Shown: piece after piece, positions 7,845-16,220 of the stretch
Layout: each line of letters begins with the position of its first letter
Numbering within the stretch: position 1 is the stretch's first letter
Program-made: the position numbers and the translations under genes
Assembly (NCBI GenBank): GCA_902362715.1
Contig: CABIXN010000001.1
Location: forward strand, 793,673 to 857,672
Source of the DNA: Lachnospiraceae bacterium
Lineage (GTDB): Bacteria > Bacillota > Clostridia > Lachnospirales > Lachnospiraceae
DNA: 64,000 bases
Direction of reading: 5' to 3'
Notes under the pieces: model-generated
What the model was told of the DNA's origin: nothing
Database searches by the model: none
The model's input: only the letters and a program-made list of their open reading frames with translations

Positions 7845-8945
7845 CTATTCTGCTTTCCTGCTTTCGAAAAATTCTTTAAATATCTCACACAATTTTTCAA
7901 TGTCTTCTTTATAAATCTCACCGATATTTCCAATCCGGAACGTATCTGCATCCGTAACTTTTCCCGGATAAATAGCATAGCCTCTGCTTTTTACATATTC
8001 ATACATCTCCGGAAAGGAAAAACTGCTTTGTTCCGGATAAAAGAAGGTTGTAATAATGGGACCCTGGTATTCTCCACCGATATAAGAGCGGATACCCATT
8101 TCCTTCATTTTCTGAATCAGAAGATGGTTATTATCATAATACCGTTTTGACCTGGCAGGGATTCCCCCCTCTTCTTCTAATTCTTCCAGAGCTTTTGCAA
8201 AAGCCAGCACCGTATGCGTTGGAGATGTAAAACGCCACTTTCCGTCTTTTTCCATAGTCTTCCACTGATCATAAAGATCTAATGACAGGCTTCTTGCCTT
8301 CCCTTCACTCTCCATTAATTTCTTGCGATTACAGATAATAAAGGAAAATCCCGGTACTCCCTGGATACATTTGTTGGCACTGCTGATAAGAAAATCAATA
8401 CCCAGGCCTCCCACTTCAATATCTACCCCGGCAAAGCTGGACATGGCATCTACAATCATTGTTTTTCCCGCCGCTTTTACTTCCTTTGTAATAGAAGCAA
8501 TGTCATTTAAAATTCCGGATGTGGTCTCACTGTGAACCATTGCCACATGGGTAATGGCCGGATCTTCTGCAAGAATCTCAGCTGTTTTTTCTGCTGAAGG
8601 AACCTGATCATATACTTCCTGGTATACAGTATAATTAATTTTTGCGTGCTGGCAAATACTGATCATACGTTCCCCGTATGCCCCGTTAACAATAATCAGC
8701 AGTTTATCATTTTGGCCAATTACACTGGTTAAAACAGACTCTACCCCAAAGCTTCCGCTTCCCTGCATTAAGACTGCAGTGTATTCTTCCTCTGATACAT
8801 GAGCAAGTTTTAATAATTCTTTTCGAATTTTCTGTGTAATCTGCTTATAATCATCATCCCAGGTACAATGATCTACCAGCATTTCTTTTTTTACACTGTG
8901 GGATGTGGTCAGCGGACCAGGTGTCAGTAATTTGTAATGAATCAT
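7845..8945 (-). CDS. phnW: 2-aminoethylphosphonate:pyruvate aminotransferase
   Basis: A 366-residue class V PLP aminotransferase that moves the amino group of 2-aminoethylphosphonate to pyruvate, giving phosphonoacetaldehyde and alanine. LLTPGPLTTS at the start, Asp166 in VDAMSS and the PLP lysine Lys192 in SSANKCIQGVPGF are all present. Length is typical. Together with phnX downstream and the importer upstream it forms a complete pathway that releases phosphate, nitrogen and a two-carbon unit from this phosphonate. AAAGAGG precedes the ATG. Confidence 0.96.
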   Translation of the reverse strand: MIHYKLLTPGPLTTSHSVKKEMLVDHCTWDDDYKQITQKIRKELLKLAHVSEEEYTAVLMQGSGSFGVESVLTSVIGQNDKLLIIVNGAYGERMISICQHAKINYTVYQEVYDQVPSAEKTAEILAEDPAITHVAMVHSETTSGILNDIASITKEVKAAGKTMIVDAMSSFAGVDIEVGGLGIDFLISSANKCIQGVPGFSFIICNRKKLMESEGKARSLSLDLYDQWKTMEKDGKWRFTSPTHTVLAFAKALEELEEEGGIPARSKRYYDNNHLLIQKMKEMGIRSYIGGEYQGPIITTFFYPEQSSFSFPEMYEYVKSRGYAIYPGKVTDADTFRIGNIGEIYKEDIEKLCEIFKEFFESRKAE

Positions 8946-8980
8946 GTTTTTTACCTCTTTTTCTCTATGAATCTAAAAAT

Positions 8981-11623
8981 TTATTGTTTACAATTTTCGG
9001 ACAACTGCTGATGCTTTTTCAGCAGTTCTGCGGTCAGGGGTTCCTGAAATGTTTTCGGATAGGCTGACTGGAAAATTTTATCCACAGTTTCACCCTGATA
9101 TAATGGATTCGGATATATTTCTTTCAGTTTTTCTCTTCCCTTTTTAACAATACATTCCGCCATCTCCATAGCTTTTTTGCTTCTTTCGTCTCCTTTATCT
9201 ACAACCGCCACGGATTCCGTCAGGGAAAAATTTCCTTCTATTGGATCTATATAGTCAACGGGCAGTCCGTCTTTTTTATCCGCCACCGCCTGGTGCCTTA
9301 ATCCAAAGCCAATGGCGACTTCACCGGAACGCACTTTTTTTAGAGGGCCTGAGCCGGAATCTTCCATATGCGGTCCGGCATTCTTATAAATCCCGGCGAG
9401 TACTTCCTTCGCCCCATCCTCCCCGTATTCACTGACCAGGGCCTGAATCATCAGCCAGGCAGTAGAGGAACTCTTTATATCTGTCACAGATATTTCTCCT
9501 GCATAAACCGGATCTGCCAGATCTTTTAAGGATTCCGGAACGGGAAGATTTTTTTCTTCCATTACTTTTGTGTTAAAAATGATGACGCCTTCCTGTGAAG
9601 TAACAGGCCGGTAAAAATCCGGCGCCTCACTTAACGTTTCGGCTTCAAAGGTAAGATCTGCAAACATCTGATTCTGCTGCTGGGCGCTCTCCAGGTAAAA
9701 GGAACTCATTGTTACCAGGTCGGCCTCAATATTTTTTCCTTCCGCTAAGAGCTTTCCTCCAAGCTCTGAGGTTCCAAAGGTCTGGAAAATATACTGATCC
9801 TGATACCCGTTCTGGTCTAGTGTCTCTTTCATCGCTTCCACAGCCTCATCGTCTGCATTGGAATAAATAACTACTTTCTGGCTGCTTTGTGAGCCTCCCG
9901 GAAAAACTGCAAAGCCTATGACTGCTGCTGCCAGAATACAGACTGCTGCGATTCCGGCTGCCTTTGTCCTCTTCTTTTTTTCTTTTCCGGTGCTTGTTCC
10001 TGCTTTTCTTCCCCGTTCTGCCAGCATCCGGAACAAAAGCTTTGCCACAATATTTGTCACTAAGATACAGAGAGACAAAACAAAGATCTCATTAAATTCT
10101 GCAAAATGCTGCAGCTCTTTTATTTTTGCCGTAATCACCATGGTTCTGGCCCCTGAAATAAAGATCACGGCACTGACGGTTACCATGGCATTTACAAAAT
10201 AGTAGCTGAACACTTCAATCAGTGTTGGCAGCGCATTAGGTGTAACAACCCGCAAGATCGTTTTCATCCAGTTATCACCCATAAGCATGGCTGTTGTCTC
10301 CCAGGAACTGTTCATTTTCTCCAGAGAGTTTTTCATCATAAGATACGGTGTGGAAAAATAATGCACAATATTACAGATAATAATCAGCGCAAAGGTATTT
10401 TGCAGCGGGCTGCCGGAAAACATCAGCATAAAAGCAATACCAATCACCATGCCCGGAATGGTATTGGTAACAAGGGCAATGCTTTCTATCATCTGTTTAT
10501 ATTTCTTTGGCATTCTGCTTCTGGCTGTAATTAATGCTGCACCGTACGCTGCCGCAGAACCGATCATTGCTGTAAGGGCCGCCACAATCACCGAATTTCT
10601 AAATACCCCGAACAAGGTACTGTCCCCAAAGACATTTTTTACATGTTTCAGGGTAAAGGTCATTTCATATGGCCATTCACTGACAAACGGTACCAGAAAG
10701 ATCACAGAGAATACAATCAGGATGACAAAAATAATGCAAACCGAGGAAACCCCGCAGATTCCGTCTCTGATATGATTTTTCTGATTTTCCACAGGAGTGA
10801 TTTTGCTGTAGCGGACATTGTATTTTTCCAGTATATGCAATAAAGCAATGCTGACAATGGAGGGCACAAGCATCACCAGAGCCACAACCGCCCCGTTATT
10901 AAAATTGGGAAGACTTCCAAGCATTTCGTCATATAAAACGGAAGCCACCACATCATACTGTCCGCCCACAGAGGCTGGAATGCCAAAGTCTGTAAAGGCC
11001 AGAAAGAAGCACTGGATAAAGGATGCCGCCAGCGTCCCTGTCAGCGGGCGCAAAATCGTAATTGCAAATGTCTGCAGACCTTTATCTCCCATTACCCGGG
11101 ATACCACCATAAATTTTTTATCAATGTAACCCATGGTATTGTGAATCAGCAGAAACGATACCGGAAGCGTATAGATCACATACCCCAGCAGCAGGCCGCC
11201 AAAACCATAAATATCAAATATTTGTGTTCCCAGTATTCTGGTTATAAGCCCCTGTCTGCCAAAGGAATAAATAATGGCAAAACCATATGTAATGGTAGGC
11301 AGCAGCATGGGGAGCACTGCCAATACTTGAATCATTTTCTTGAAAAATCCGGGAATATTCGTATAGTGAAGGGTATAGGCAAGAAGAAAGGCAAGAAACG
11401 TGGTAATTGCCGCACTGCTTCCTGCCACTTTAAAACTGTTTCCCACCGCATTCCAAAATCCGCTCCCGGAAAACACCTGTGCATAATGCACCAGAATATT
11501 TCCGGTATCACTTTGAAAGGATTTCAGTAAAAGAGTTACTATCGGAACCGCCAAAAACCATATAAATAAAACGAGAACCGCTGTAAAAATCACTTTAACT
11601 TCCAAGTTCTTTTTCTGTTTCAT
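8981..11623 (-). CDS. 2-AEP ABC importer: double permease fused to substrate-binding domain
   Basis: About 880 residues from the ATG at 11621-11623 (GTGGGG upstream); a GTG at 11633-11635 abutting the ATPase stop is the alternative. Residues about 10-560 are two BPD-type permease halves, each with several helices and an EAA-like loop (SRVMGDKGLQ and TAMLMGDNWMK). A short basic linker (KEKKKRTK) and one more helix (AAGIAAVCILAAAVIGFAV) tether a C-terminal iron/AEP-type binding domain (about 585-884, VVIYSNADDEAVEAM). Importers of this kind normally have a separate lipoprotein. A stationary fused receptor is unusual. It sits between the ATPase and phnW, so 2-aminoethylphosphonate is the likely cargo. 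Confidence 0.9.
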   Translation of the reverse strand: MKQKKNLEVKVIFTAVLVLFIWFLAVPIVTLLLKSFQSDTGNILVHYAQVFSGSGFWNAVGNSFKVAGSSAAITTFLAFLLAYTLHYTNIPGFFKKMIQVLAVLPMLLPTITYGFAIIYSFGRQGLITRILGTQIFDIYGFGGLLLGYVIYTLPVSFLLIHNTMGYIDKKFMVVSRVMGDKGLQTFAITILRPLTGTLAASFIQCFFLAFTDFGIPASVGGQYDVVASVLYDEMLGSLPNFNNGAVVALVMLVPSIVSIALLHILEKYNVRYSKITPVENQKNHIRDGICGVSSVCIIFVILIVFSVIFLVPFVSEWPYEMTFTLKHVKNVFGDSTLFGVFRNSVIVAALTAMIGSAAAYGAALITARSRMPKKYKQMIESIALVTNTIPGMVIGIAFMLMFSGSPLQNTFALIIICNIVHYFSTPYLMMKNSLEKMNSSWETTAMLMGDNWMKTILRVVTPNALPTLIEVFSYYFVNAMVTVSAVIFISGARTMVITAKIKELQHFAEFNEIFVLSLCILVTNIVAKLLFRMLAERGRKAGTSTGKEKKKRTKAAGIAAVCILAAAVIGFAVFPGGSQSSQKVVIYSNADDEAVEAMKETLDQNGYQDQYIFQTFGTSELGGKLLAEGKNIEADLVTMSSFYLESAQQQNQMFADLTFEAETLSEAPDFYRPVTSQEGVIIFNTKVMEEKNLPVPESLKDLADPVYAGEISVTDIKSSSTAWLMIQALVSEYGEDGAKEVLAGIYKNAGPHMEDSGSGPLKKVRSGEVAIGFGLRHQAVADKKDGLPVDYIDPIEGNFSLTESVAVVDKGDERSKKAMEMAECIVKKGREKLKEIYPNPLYQGETVDKIFQSAYPKTFQEPLTAELLKKHQQLSENCKQ

Positions 11624-11635
11624 ATTCCCCACCAC

Positions 11636-12388
11636 TTATGCCGTCTGACAGTGAAACAGTGAGAAAATATTGTTTCTCTTAATTTCCAGCTGATTTAGTA
11701 TAAACTCACGGATAAAAGAATTATCGGGCCGGCTGATAATCTCTTCAGGTTTTGCATATTGTGAAATTTTTCCCTGATTGATAATCAGTACCCGGTCAGA
11801 TAAGGTTAACGCCTCTTCCGGATCATGGGTTACGATAATGGTTGTCAGATGAAATTCTTTGGCAATGGTTTTGATCCGGTCTTTGATGGATTCCTTGATG
11901 ACACCGTCTAAAGCGCTTAAAGGCTCATCCAGCAGCAGAATTTTGGGTTTCATCACCATAGTTCTTGCAATTGCAACTCTTTGTTTCTGCCCGCCGGAAA
12001 GCTGGGCAATCCCTTTGTCTAGATGTTCCCGAAGCCCCAGCAGATCAATAAGTTCATCCACTTCTTCTTTTGTAGAAATTCCGGGCTTATTTTTTAATCC
12101 GTAAATAATATTCTGATAAGCGTTGAGGTTTGGGAATAAGGCATAATCCTGAAATACAATATTAAATCCCCGCTGTTCCATAGGTACATCTGTCAGATCT
12201 TCTCCGTGATAAATAAGCCTGCCGCTGTCAATATCCGTAATACCAAGAATGAGATTTAACAGTGTCGTCTTGCCGCTTCCGGAAGGACCCAGAATTGAAA
12301 CAATCTCTCCGTCCTCCACATCCAGACTGATATCATCTAAAATCACGTTTCCGTTATAAGACTTTTTAATATTTTTTAATTCCAGCAT
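11636..12388 (-). CDS. 2-AEP ABC importer ATP-binding protein (PhnT-like)
   Basis: A 250-residue ABC ATPase with Walker A GPSGSGKTT, Q-loop FQDYALFPN, signature LSGGQKQRV, Walker B ILLLDEPLSALD and the switch His in VTHDPEEALT. It is of the iron/spermidine/phosphonate importer type. It starts the operon ATPase, permease-receptor, phnW, phnX; its stop codon touches the first possible start of the permease. GAAGGAGC precedes the ATG. About 180 bases upstream lies the second copy of the 65-bp structured element with a terminator. Confidence 0.93.
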   Translation of the reverse strand: MLELKNIKKSYNGNVILDDISLDVEDGEIVSILGPSGSGKTTLLNLILGITDIDSGRLIYHGEDLTDVPMEQRGFNIVFQDYALFPNLNAYQNIIYGLKNKPGISTKEEVDELIDLLGLREHLDKGIAQLSGGQKQRVAIARTMVMKPKILLLDEPLSALDGVIKESIKDRIKTIAKEFHLTTIIVTHDPEEALTLSDRVLIINQGKISQYAKPEEIISRPDNSFIREFILNQLEIKRNNIFSLFHCQTA

Positions 12389-12572
12389 TTAAAAGCTCCT
12401 TCCCTGTCTCTTACCGATGCTTCCATTGCACATCAGCTTTTTACGTTCTATATCTGCTTAACATATTATGAATTATAAAAAATACAAAAGAACGCTTCTA
12501 TCATGCTTCTATAAAATTTTTGTGAATCTTTCGTAAAGCTTGCGGCACAAATGTTAAATCCCAAAGTATCAT

Positions 12573-12600
12573 AAAAAAGAATCCTGCCACAGCAGGATTC
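12573..12600 (-). terminator. Terminator next to structured element copy 2
   Basis: The minus-strand RNA has GAAUCCUGC-UGUG-GCAGGAUUC followed by six U. It starts within the end of the 65-bp element, exactly as in copy 1, but its stem sequence is unrelated to that of copy 1. Confidence 0.75.
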
Positions 12601-12661
12601 TCCGTCTGCGGCGGGTCGCTTTTGCGACATGACTCCACTCCGCCGCAGTGCCATCCACAGC
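12597..12661 (-). promoter_or_regulatory. 65-bp structured element, copy 2
   Basis: 62/65 identical to 1313-1377 in the same strand, with the same bulged stem and GUCGC-AAAA-GCGAC hairpin. The few differences fall outside the paired core. It lies between the end of the nickel/peptide-type ABC operon and the start of the phosphonate operon, 209 bases before the latter's ATG. It may be an attenuator for the phosphonate genes or a small RNA. Confidence 0.5.
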
Positions 12662-12713
12662 AAAAAAGTGATGCAAAAACAAATGAGTTTCCATCTGTAT
12701 TGCATCACTTTTT
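12662..12713 (-). terminator. Terminator of the nickel/peptide-type ABC operon
   Basis: AAAAAAGTGATGCAA and TTGCATCACTTTTT pair across a short AT-rich loop, and the minus-strand RNA ends in six U. It lies 28 bases past the stop of the last gene of the operon. Confidence 0.75.
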
Positions 12714-12740
12714 CATCTTAATTATATCTAACCTTTGTTA

Positions 12741-13352
12741 TTACCTTTGCTTGTCAAGCTCCACCTGTCTGGTGCAGATCTGATTTAGCAGCTGTCTGTT
12801 ATGACTCACTGCAATCAACCCAATCTGCCTTTCCTTTACTTCCTTTAAAAGGAAACCCCAGATCTGGCTCTGAGTGATTAAGTCAAGCATTGTTGTAATT
12901 TCGTCTGCCAGCAAAAATTTGGTTCCCTCTCCCAGGGCCCTGGCAATGCAGAACCTCTGCAGTTCTCCTCCGGAAAGCTCTGACGGGAAACGATTCAGCC
13001 AGTCTTTTTCTATTCCAAGAGCCTTTATCATACGTTCCTCTATCTGATCCCCTTCTTCCAGTACATCCCGCATTCGAAATCTTGGATTCACCGAAAGCTC
13101 CGGGTGCTGCCAGATCATCTGAACAGGACAATAGCTCCCATAAGAAGACAGCGTTTTGCCGTCCAGCAGAATTTCCCCCTGCTCCGGCTTTAAATAACCG
13201 GAAAGTAATTTGCACAATGTAGTTTTTCCGTATCCGCTGGGAGCCGTTAGCCCTACACGTTCTGAACTGTCTGCTGTAAAGCAGAAGTTATCCAGTATCA
13301 TTCTTCCCTTTTTGGAATACTGATAAGAAATATTTTTAATTTCAAGTTTCAT
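12741..13352 (-). CDS. ABC importer ATP-binding protein (DppF/NikE-like)
   Basis: A short 203-residue ABC ATPase: Walker A APSGYGKTT, Q-loop WQHPELSVNP, signature LSGGELQRF, Walker B FLLADEITTML and switch His in VSHNRQ. Within the signature region the Walker B ends in EITTMLD, as in oligopeptide/nickel importers. It lacks the C-terminal oligopeptide domain present in its partner, which is normal for NikE-type subunits. Last gene of a five-gene operon; a terminator follows. Confidence 0.9.
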   Translation of the reverse strand: MKLEIKNISYQYSKKGRMILDNFCFTADSSERVGLTAPSGYGKTTLCKLLSGYLKPEQGEILLDGKTLSSYGSYCPVQMIWQHPELSVNPRFRMRDVLEEGDQIEERMIKALGIEKDWLNRFPSELSGGELQRFCIARALGEGTKFLLADEITTMLDLITQSQIWGFLLKEVKERQIGLIAVSHNRQLLNQICTRQVELDKQR

Positions 13353-13364
13353 ACGTTTCCCTTT

Positions 13365-14291
13365 TTATTCCGCGCAGAGACATCTCACCAGACCGCCGCG
13401 GACCATTCGATTCTGCACGTCTTTTTTGCAGTCTTCTTTCTGCATGCTGCACTGTTTTACGAAGGGGCATCCACGGGGTAATTCCTTAACATAAGGCTGA
13501 TTTTCCTCTATAAACTGAAAACCATTTCTGGGCATTGCCCGCCAGAGGGCTTTTGTGTACGGATGTCTCAGCGTTTCTTCCTGTTCAAAGTCTTTTACCG
13601 AAGCTTCTTCGATGGTAGTGCCCGCATAAAATACAACAATCTTATCTACTGTTTCCAAAGCAAGCTCCAGATCATGGGTAATCACAAGCACAGCCGCCCC
13701 CTGAGCCGCCAGCTCTCGGAAATGTTCCATTGCTCTCTTTGCCGCTCTAAGATCCAGTCCCGGCGTTGGCTCATCTGCAATCACCAGCCGCGGACTTTCT
13801 ATCATAGCAGTTGAAATCAGAACTCTCCGGTTCATACCCCCGGATAATTCAAAGGGATATAGAGTTTCCACCTCAGGTTTTAGATCATAGCGGTTAAAAA
13901 TTTCCTGTAATTTCTTCTTTTTCGTCTTGCTTTTATCTCCTTTGCAGATCTGAGAGCCAATCTGCTTTAAGGGATTCAAATAGGAAATACTCTGTGGTAC
14001 TATCACAATCTCACTGCCTCGAAGTTTTTTCAGCTTTTTCTCTGTAAGCTTTTCACCACAGTAGCTGATCTGTCCGCCCATAGATGCATTGTAAGGCAAA
14101 ACCCCCATTACACCGTGAGCCAGCAGGCTCTTTCCAGAACCGCTGGAGCCTGCTACAGCAACCACCTCCCCGGCATGTACCTCTACATTCAAATCCCGGA
14201 TCACAGGAAGCTCCACCTGACGCAGTCCCCTTTCGTATTGAGTAAATGTAATATTCATATGTTCAATCTTTAAAACCGGATGTTTCTTCAT
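13365..14291 (-). CDS. ABC importer ATP-binding protein (DppD/NikD-like)
   Basis: A 308-residue ATPase with Walker A GSSGSGKSL, signature LSGGMNRRV, Walker B LVIADEPTPGLD and switch His in ITHDLELAL. The C-terminal oligopeptide/dipeptide domain is present, with the four cysteines of GCPFVKQCSMQKEDC and a later CLC, a pattern that holds a 4Fe-4S cluster in some DppD/OppD proteins. It pairs with the next ATPase, 12 bases downstream. Confidence 0.92.
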   Translation of the reverse strand: MKKHPVLKIEHMNITFTQYERGLRQVELPVIRDLNVEVHAGEVVAVAGSSGSGKSLLAHGVMGVLPYNASMGGQISYCGEKLTEKKLKKLRGSEIVIVPQSISYLNPLKQIGSQICKGDKSKTKKKKLQEIFNRYDLKPEVETLYPFELSGGMNRRVLISTAMIESPRLVIADEPTPGLDLRAAKRAMEHFRELAAQGAAVLVITHDLELALETVDKIVVFYAGTTIEEASVKDFEQEETLRHPYTKALWRAMPRNGFQFIEENQPYVKELPRGCPFVKQCSMQKEDCKKDVQNRMVRGGLVRCLCAE

Positions 14292-14326
14292 CTATCTTCA
14301 CCTGCTTCTTATTTCGTTATTGATCA

Positions 14327-15151
14327 CTACTCATGAAAACTTCCCGGATCCAGCAGTTTTCTTAAATTTTCTCCGCCTTTGAAAAATAAAAGAACCGTTA
14401 CTACAAGAAAAATTCCCGGAAACAAAGCCAGCCACCACTCCCCGGTAATCAGATACCGCATGGATTCTGACAAAATATTTCCAATGGCCGGCTGATCAGA
14501 AGACAGCCCAAATCCCAGAAAGGTAATACTTGACTCATGCAGTATGGCGTGAGGAAATAAAAGAACCAATCCCACGACAAACTGTGGCAGCAGATGCGGC
14601 AGCAAATGTTTTTTTATAATATACCATCTGTTTTTGCCAAGCTTCCCGGCAATTAAAATATAAGGGCTTTCTTTTAACTGCAGCACTTCCGCCCGGATCA
14701 GCCTGGCCAGTGACGGCCAGTGTGTCAGGGCAACCCCCGCTACTACGCCGTACATTCCCCGTCCTAAAAACACGGAAATTAGTATTAAAAGCAGAATATG
14801 GGGGATTCCCATAATCAGATCTATAAGAAAAGAAATCACACAGTCCGCCGTCTTCCCAAAAAGAGCCGCCGCGATTCCAAGAAGAAGCGCCAGACAGGCA
14901 CTGACACCTGCGGCTAAAATCCCAATAAAAATACTATTGGACAGCCCCTTTAATGTCCGTACCAGCATATCTCTTCCCAGCCAGTCCGTTCCGAATATAA
15001 ATTCCTTACAGGGAGCCAGGTTTTTCCTGGAAAAATCCGTTATTTTTGCTGCATCTGTTCCCAGCACTCCAAAGATACATACTCCGGCCAGAAACCCGGC
15101 AGAACAGAGCACGCCAAATATTACCATTTGTCTCCGATTCCATCTTTTCAT
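14327..15151 (-). CDS. ABC importer permease (DppC/NikC-like)
   Basis: A 274-residue inner-membrane permease of the DppC class with the N-terminal helix VIFGVLCSAGFLAGVCIFG, the short soluble segment FGTDWLGRDML typical of the class, and the EAA loop around ALTHWPSLARLIRAEVLQLK. It overlaps the preceding permease gene by four bases (ATGA), which indicates translational coupling. Confidence 0.92.
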   Translation of the reverse strand: MKRWNRRQMVIFGVLCSAGFLAGVCIFGVLGTDAAKITDFSRKNLAPCKEFIFGTDWLGRDMLVRTLKGLSNSIFIGILAAGVSACLALLLGIAAALFGKTADCVISFLIDLIMGIPHILLLILISVFLGRGMYGVVAGVALTHWPSLARLIRAEVLQLKESPYILIAGKLGKNRWYIIKKHLLPHLLPQFVVGLVLLFPHAILHESSITFLGFGLSSDQPAIGNILSESMRYLITGEWWLALFPGIFLVVTVLLFFKGGENLRKLLDPGSFHE

Positions 15152-16143
15152 CTGAGAACGCCCCCTCTTCTGATCCTTGGATCAATGGTTCCATAAATCA
15201 GGTCCGCTGCCAGATTTCCGCCAAAAACAAAAACTGCACTTACAACGGTAATAGCCATCAAAAGAGGCAGATCACTGCCAAGTCCCGCTGCCACAGCCGC
15301 CTGCCCAAGTCCCGGATAAGAAAACACCTGCTCTACCAGTACAGAACCGCCGAATATTTCACTGATAGAAGCAAACTGCAAGGTCACAGCAGGAAGAAGA
15401 ACATTTCGGAACCCGTTATTTTTAAACAGCTTCATTCCCTGTTCACCCCTCATTCTTGCAAACAGGACATACTCGCTTTCCATAATATCCGCCATTTTTT
15501 CTCTTGTATGAAGGGCAATGTTAGATACCCCGGTGATGCTTAGTGTTACTGCCGGCAGAACAGCATGATATATGCGGTCTAAAAAGGTCACCTGATCTGC
15601 TTCCACCCCAATAGGGACGCTCAATCCCATGGGAAAAATCTGCAGCCAGACGCCAAACACCAGAAGAAGCAGCAATGCCAGCCAGAATACCGGCGTGCTG
15701 GATATTACCATACAATATCCTTTGATCACTTTATCTATCAGTTTTCCCCTGTTCATACCGGCTGTAACTCCAAGTGCAAATCCGGCAATACCCGAAACAA
15801 TCCATGCAATTACCATAATAAATAGAGAGTTTTTTAATTTCACACCGATAACTTCTGCTGCCGGCTGGCGGTACAGCAGAGATGTTCCCATATCCCCTCT
15901 GATAAAATCCTTTGCCCAGGACAAATACTGCTGTACCGGAGGCGTATTCGTCCCCCAATATTCTTCCAGCTTCTCTTTTTGTTCCCGGCTCATGCTTCCA
16001 AGGGCCGTCTGGCCTACATTTGCCTGCAGGGGATCAATGGGAGATGCCTTCATTAAGCCAAACGTAACAATACTGACGCATATCACAAGCAGAAACATTC
16101 GAATTATTTTTTTTATAAGATATACCGGCCTGTTTCTTTTCAT
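15148..16143 (-). CDS. ABC importer permease (DppB/NikB-like)
   Basis: About 331 residues from the ATG at 16141-16143, chosen for the AAAGGAG upstream; an earlier in-frame ATG is at 16170. DppB-type layout: one N-terminal helix, a long external loop (SPIDPLQANVGQTALGSMSR … YWGTNTPPVQQYL) and five further helices with an EAA-like loop (HTREKMADIMESEYVLFARM). Forms the heterodimeric channel with the next gene. Confidence 0.92.
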   Translation of the reverse strand: MKRNRPVYLIKKIIRMFLLVICVSIVTFGLMKASPIDPLQANVGQTALGSMSREQKEKLEEYWGTNTPPVQQYLSWAKDFIRGDMGTSLLYRQPAAEVIGVKLKNSLFIMVIAWIVSGIAGFALGVTAGMNRGKLIDKVIKGYCMVISSTPVFWLALLLLLVFGVWLQIFPMGLSVPIGVEADQVTFLDRIYHAVLPAVTLSITGVSNIALHTREKMADIMESEYVLFARMRGEQGMKLFKNNGFRNVLLPAVTLQFASISEIFGGSVLVEQVFSYPGLGQAAVAAGLGSDLPLLMAITVVSAVFVFGGNLAADLIYGTIDPRIRRGGVLR

Positions 16144-16220
16144 GACTGCTCCTTTCATCATATCTCCCATGACTGTCCGCCCTTACATCTTCTGTTACTT
16201 TAAGCTGCAGAAAAAAGCTT

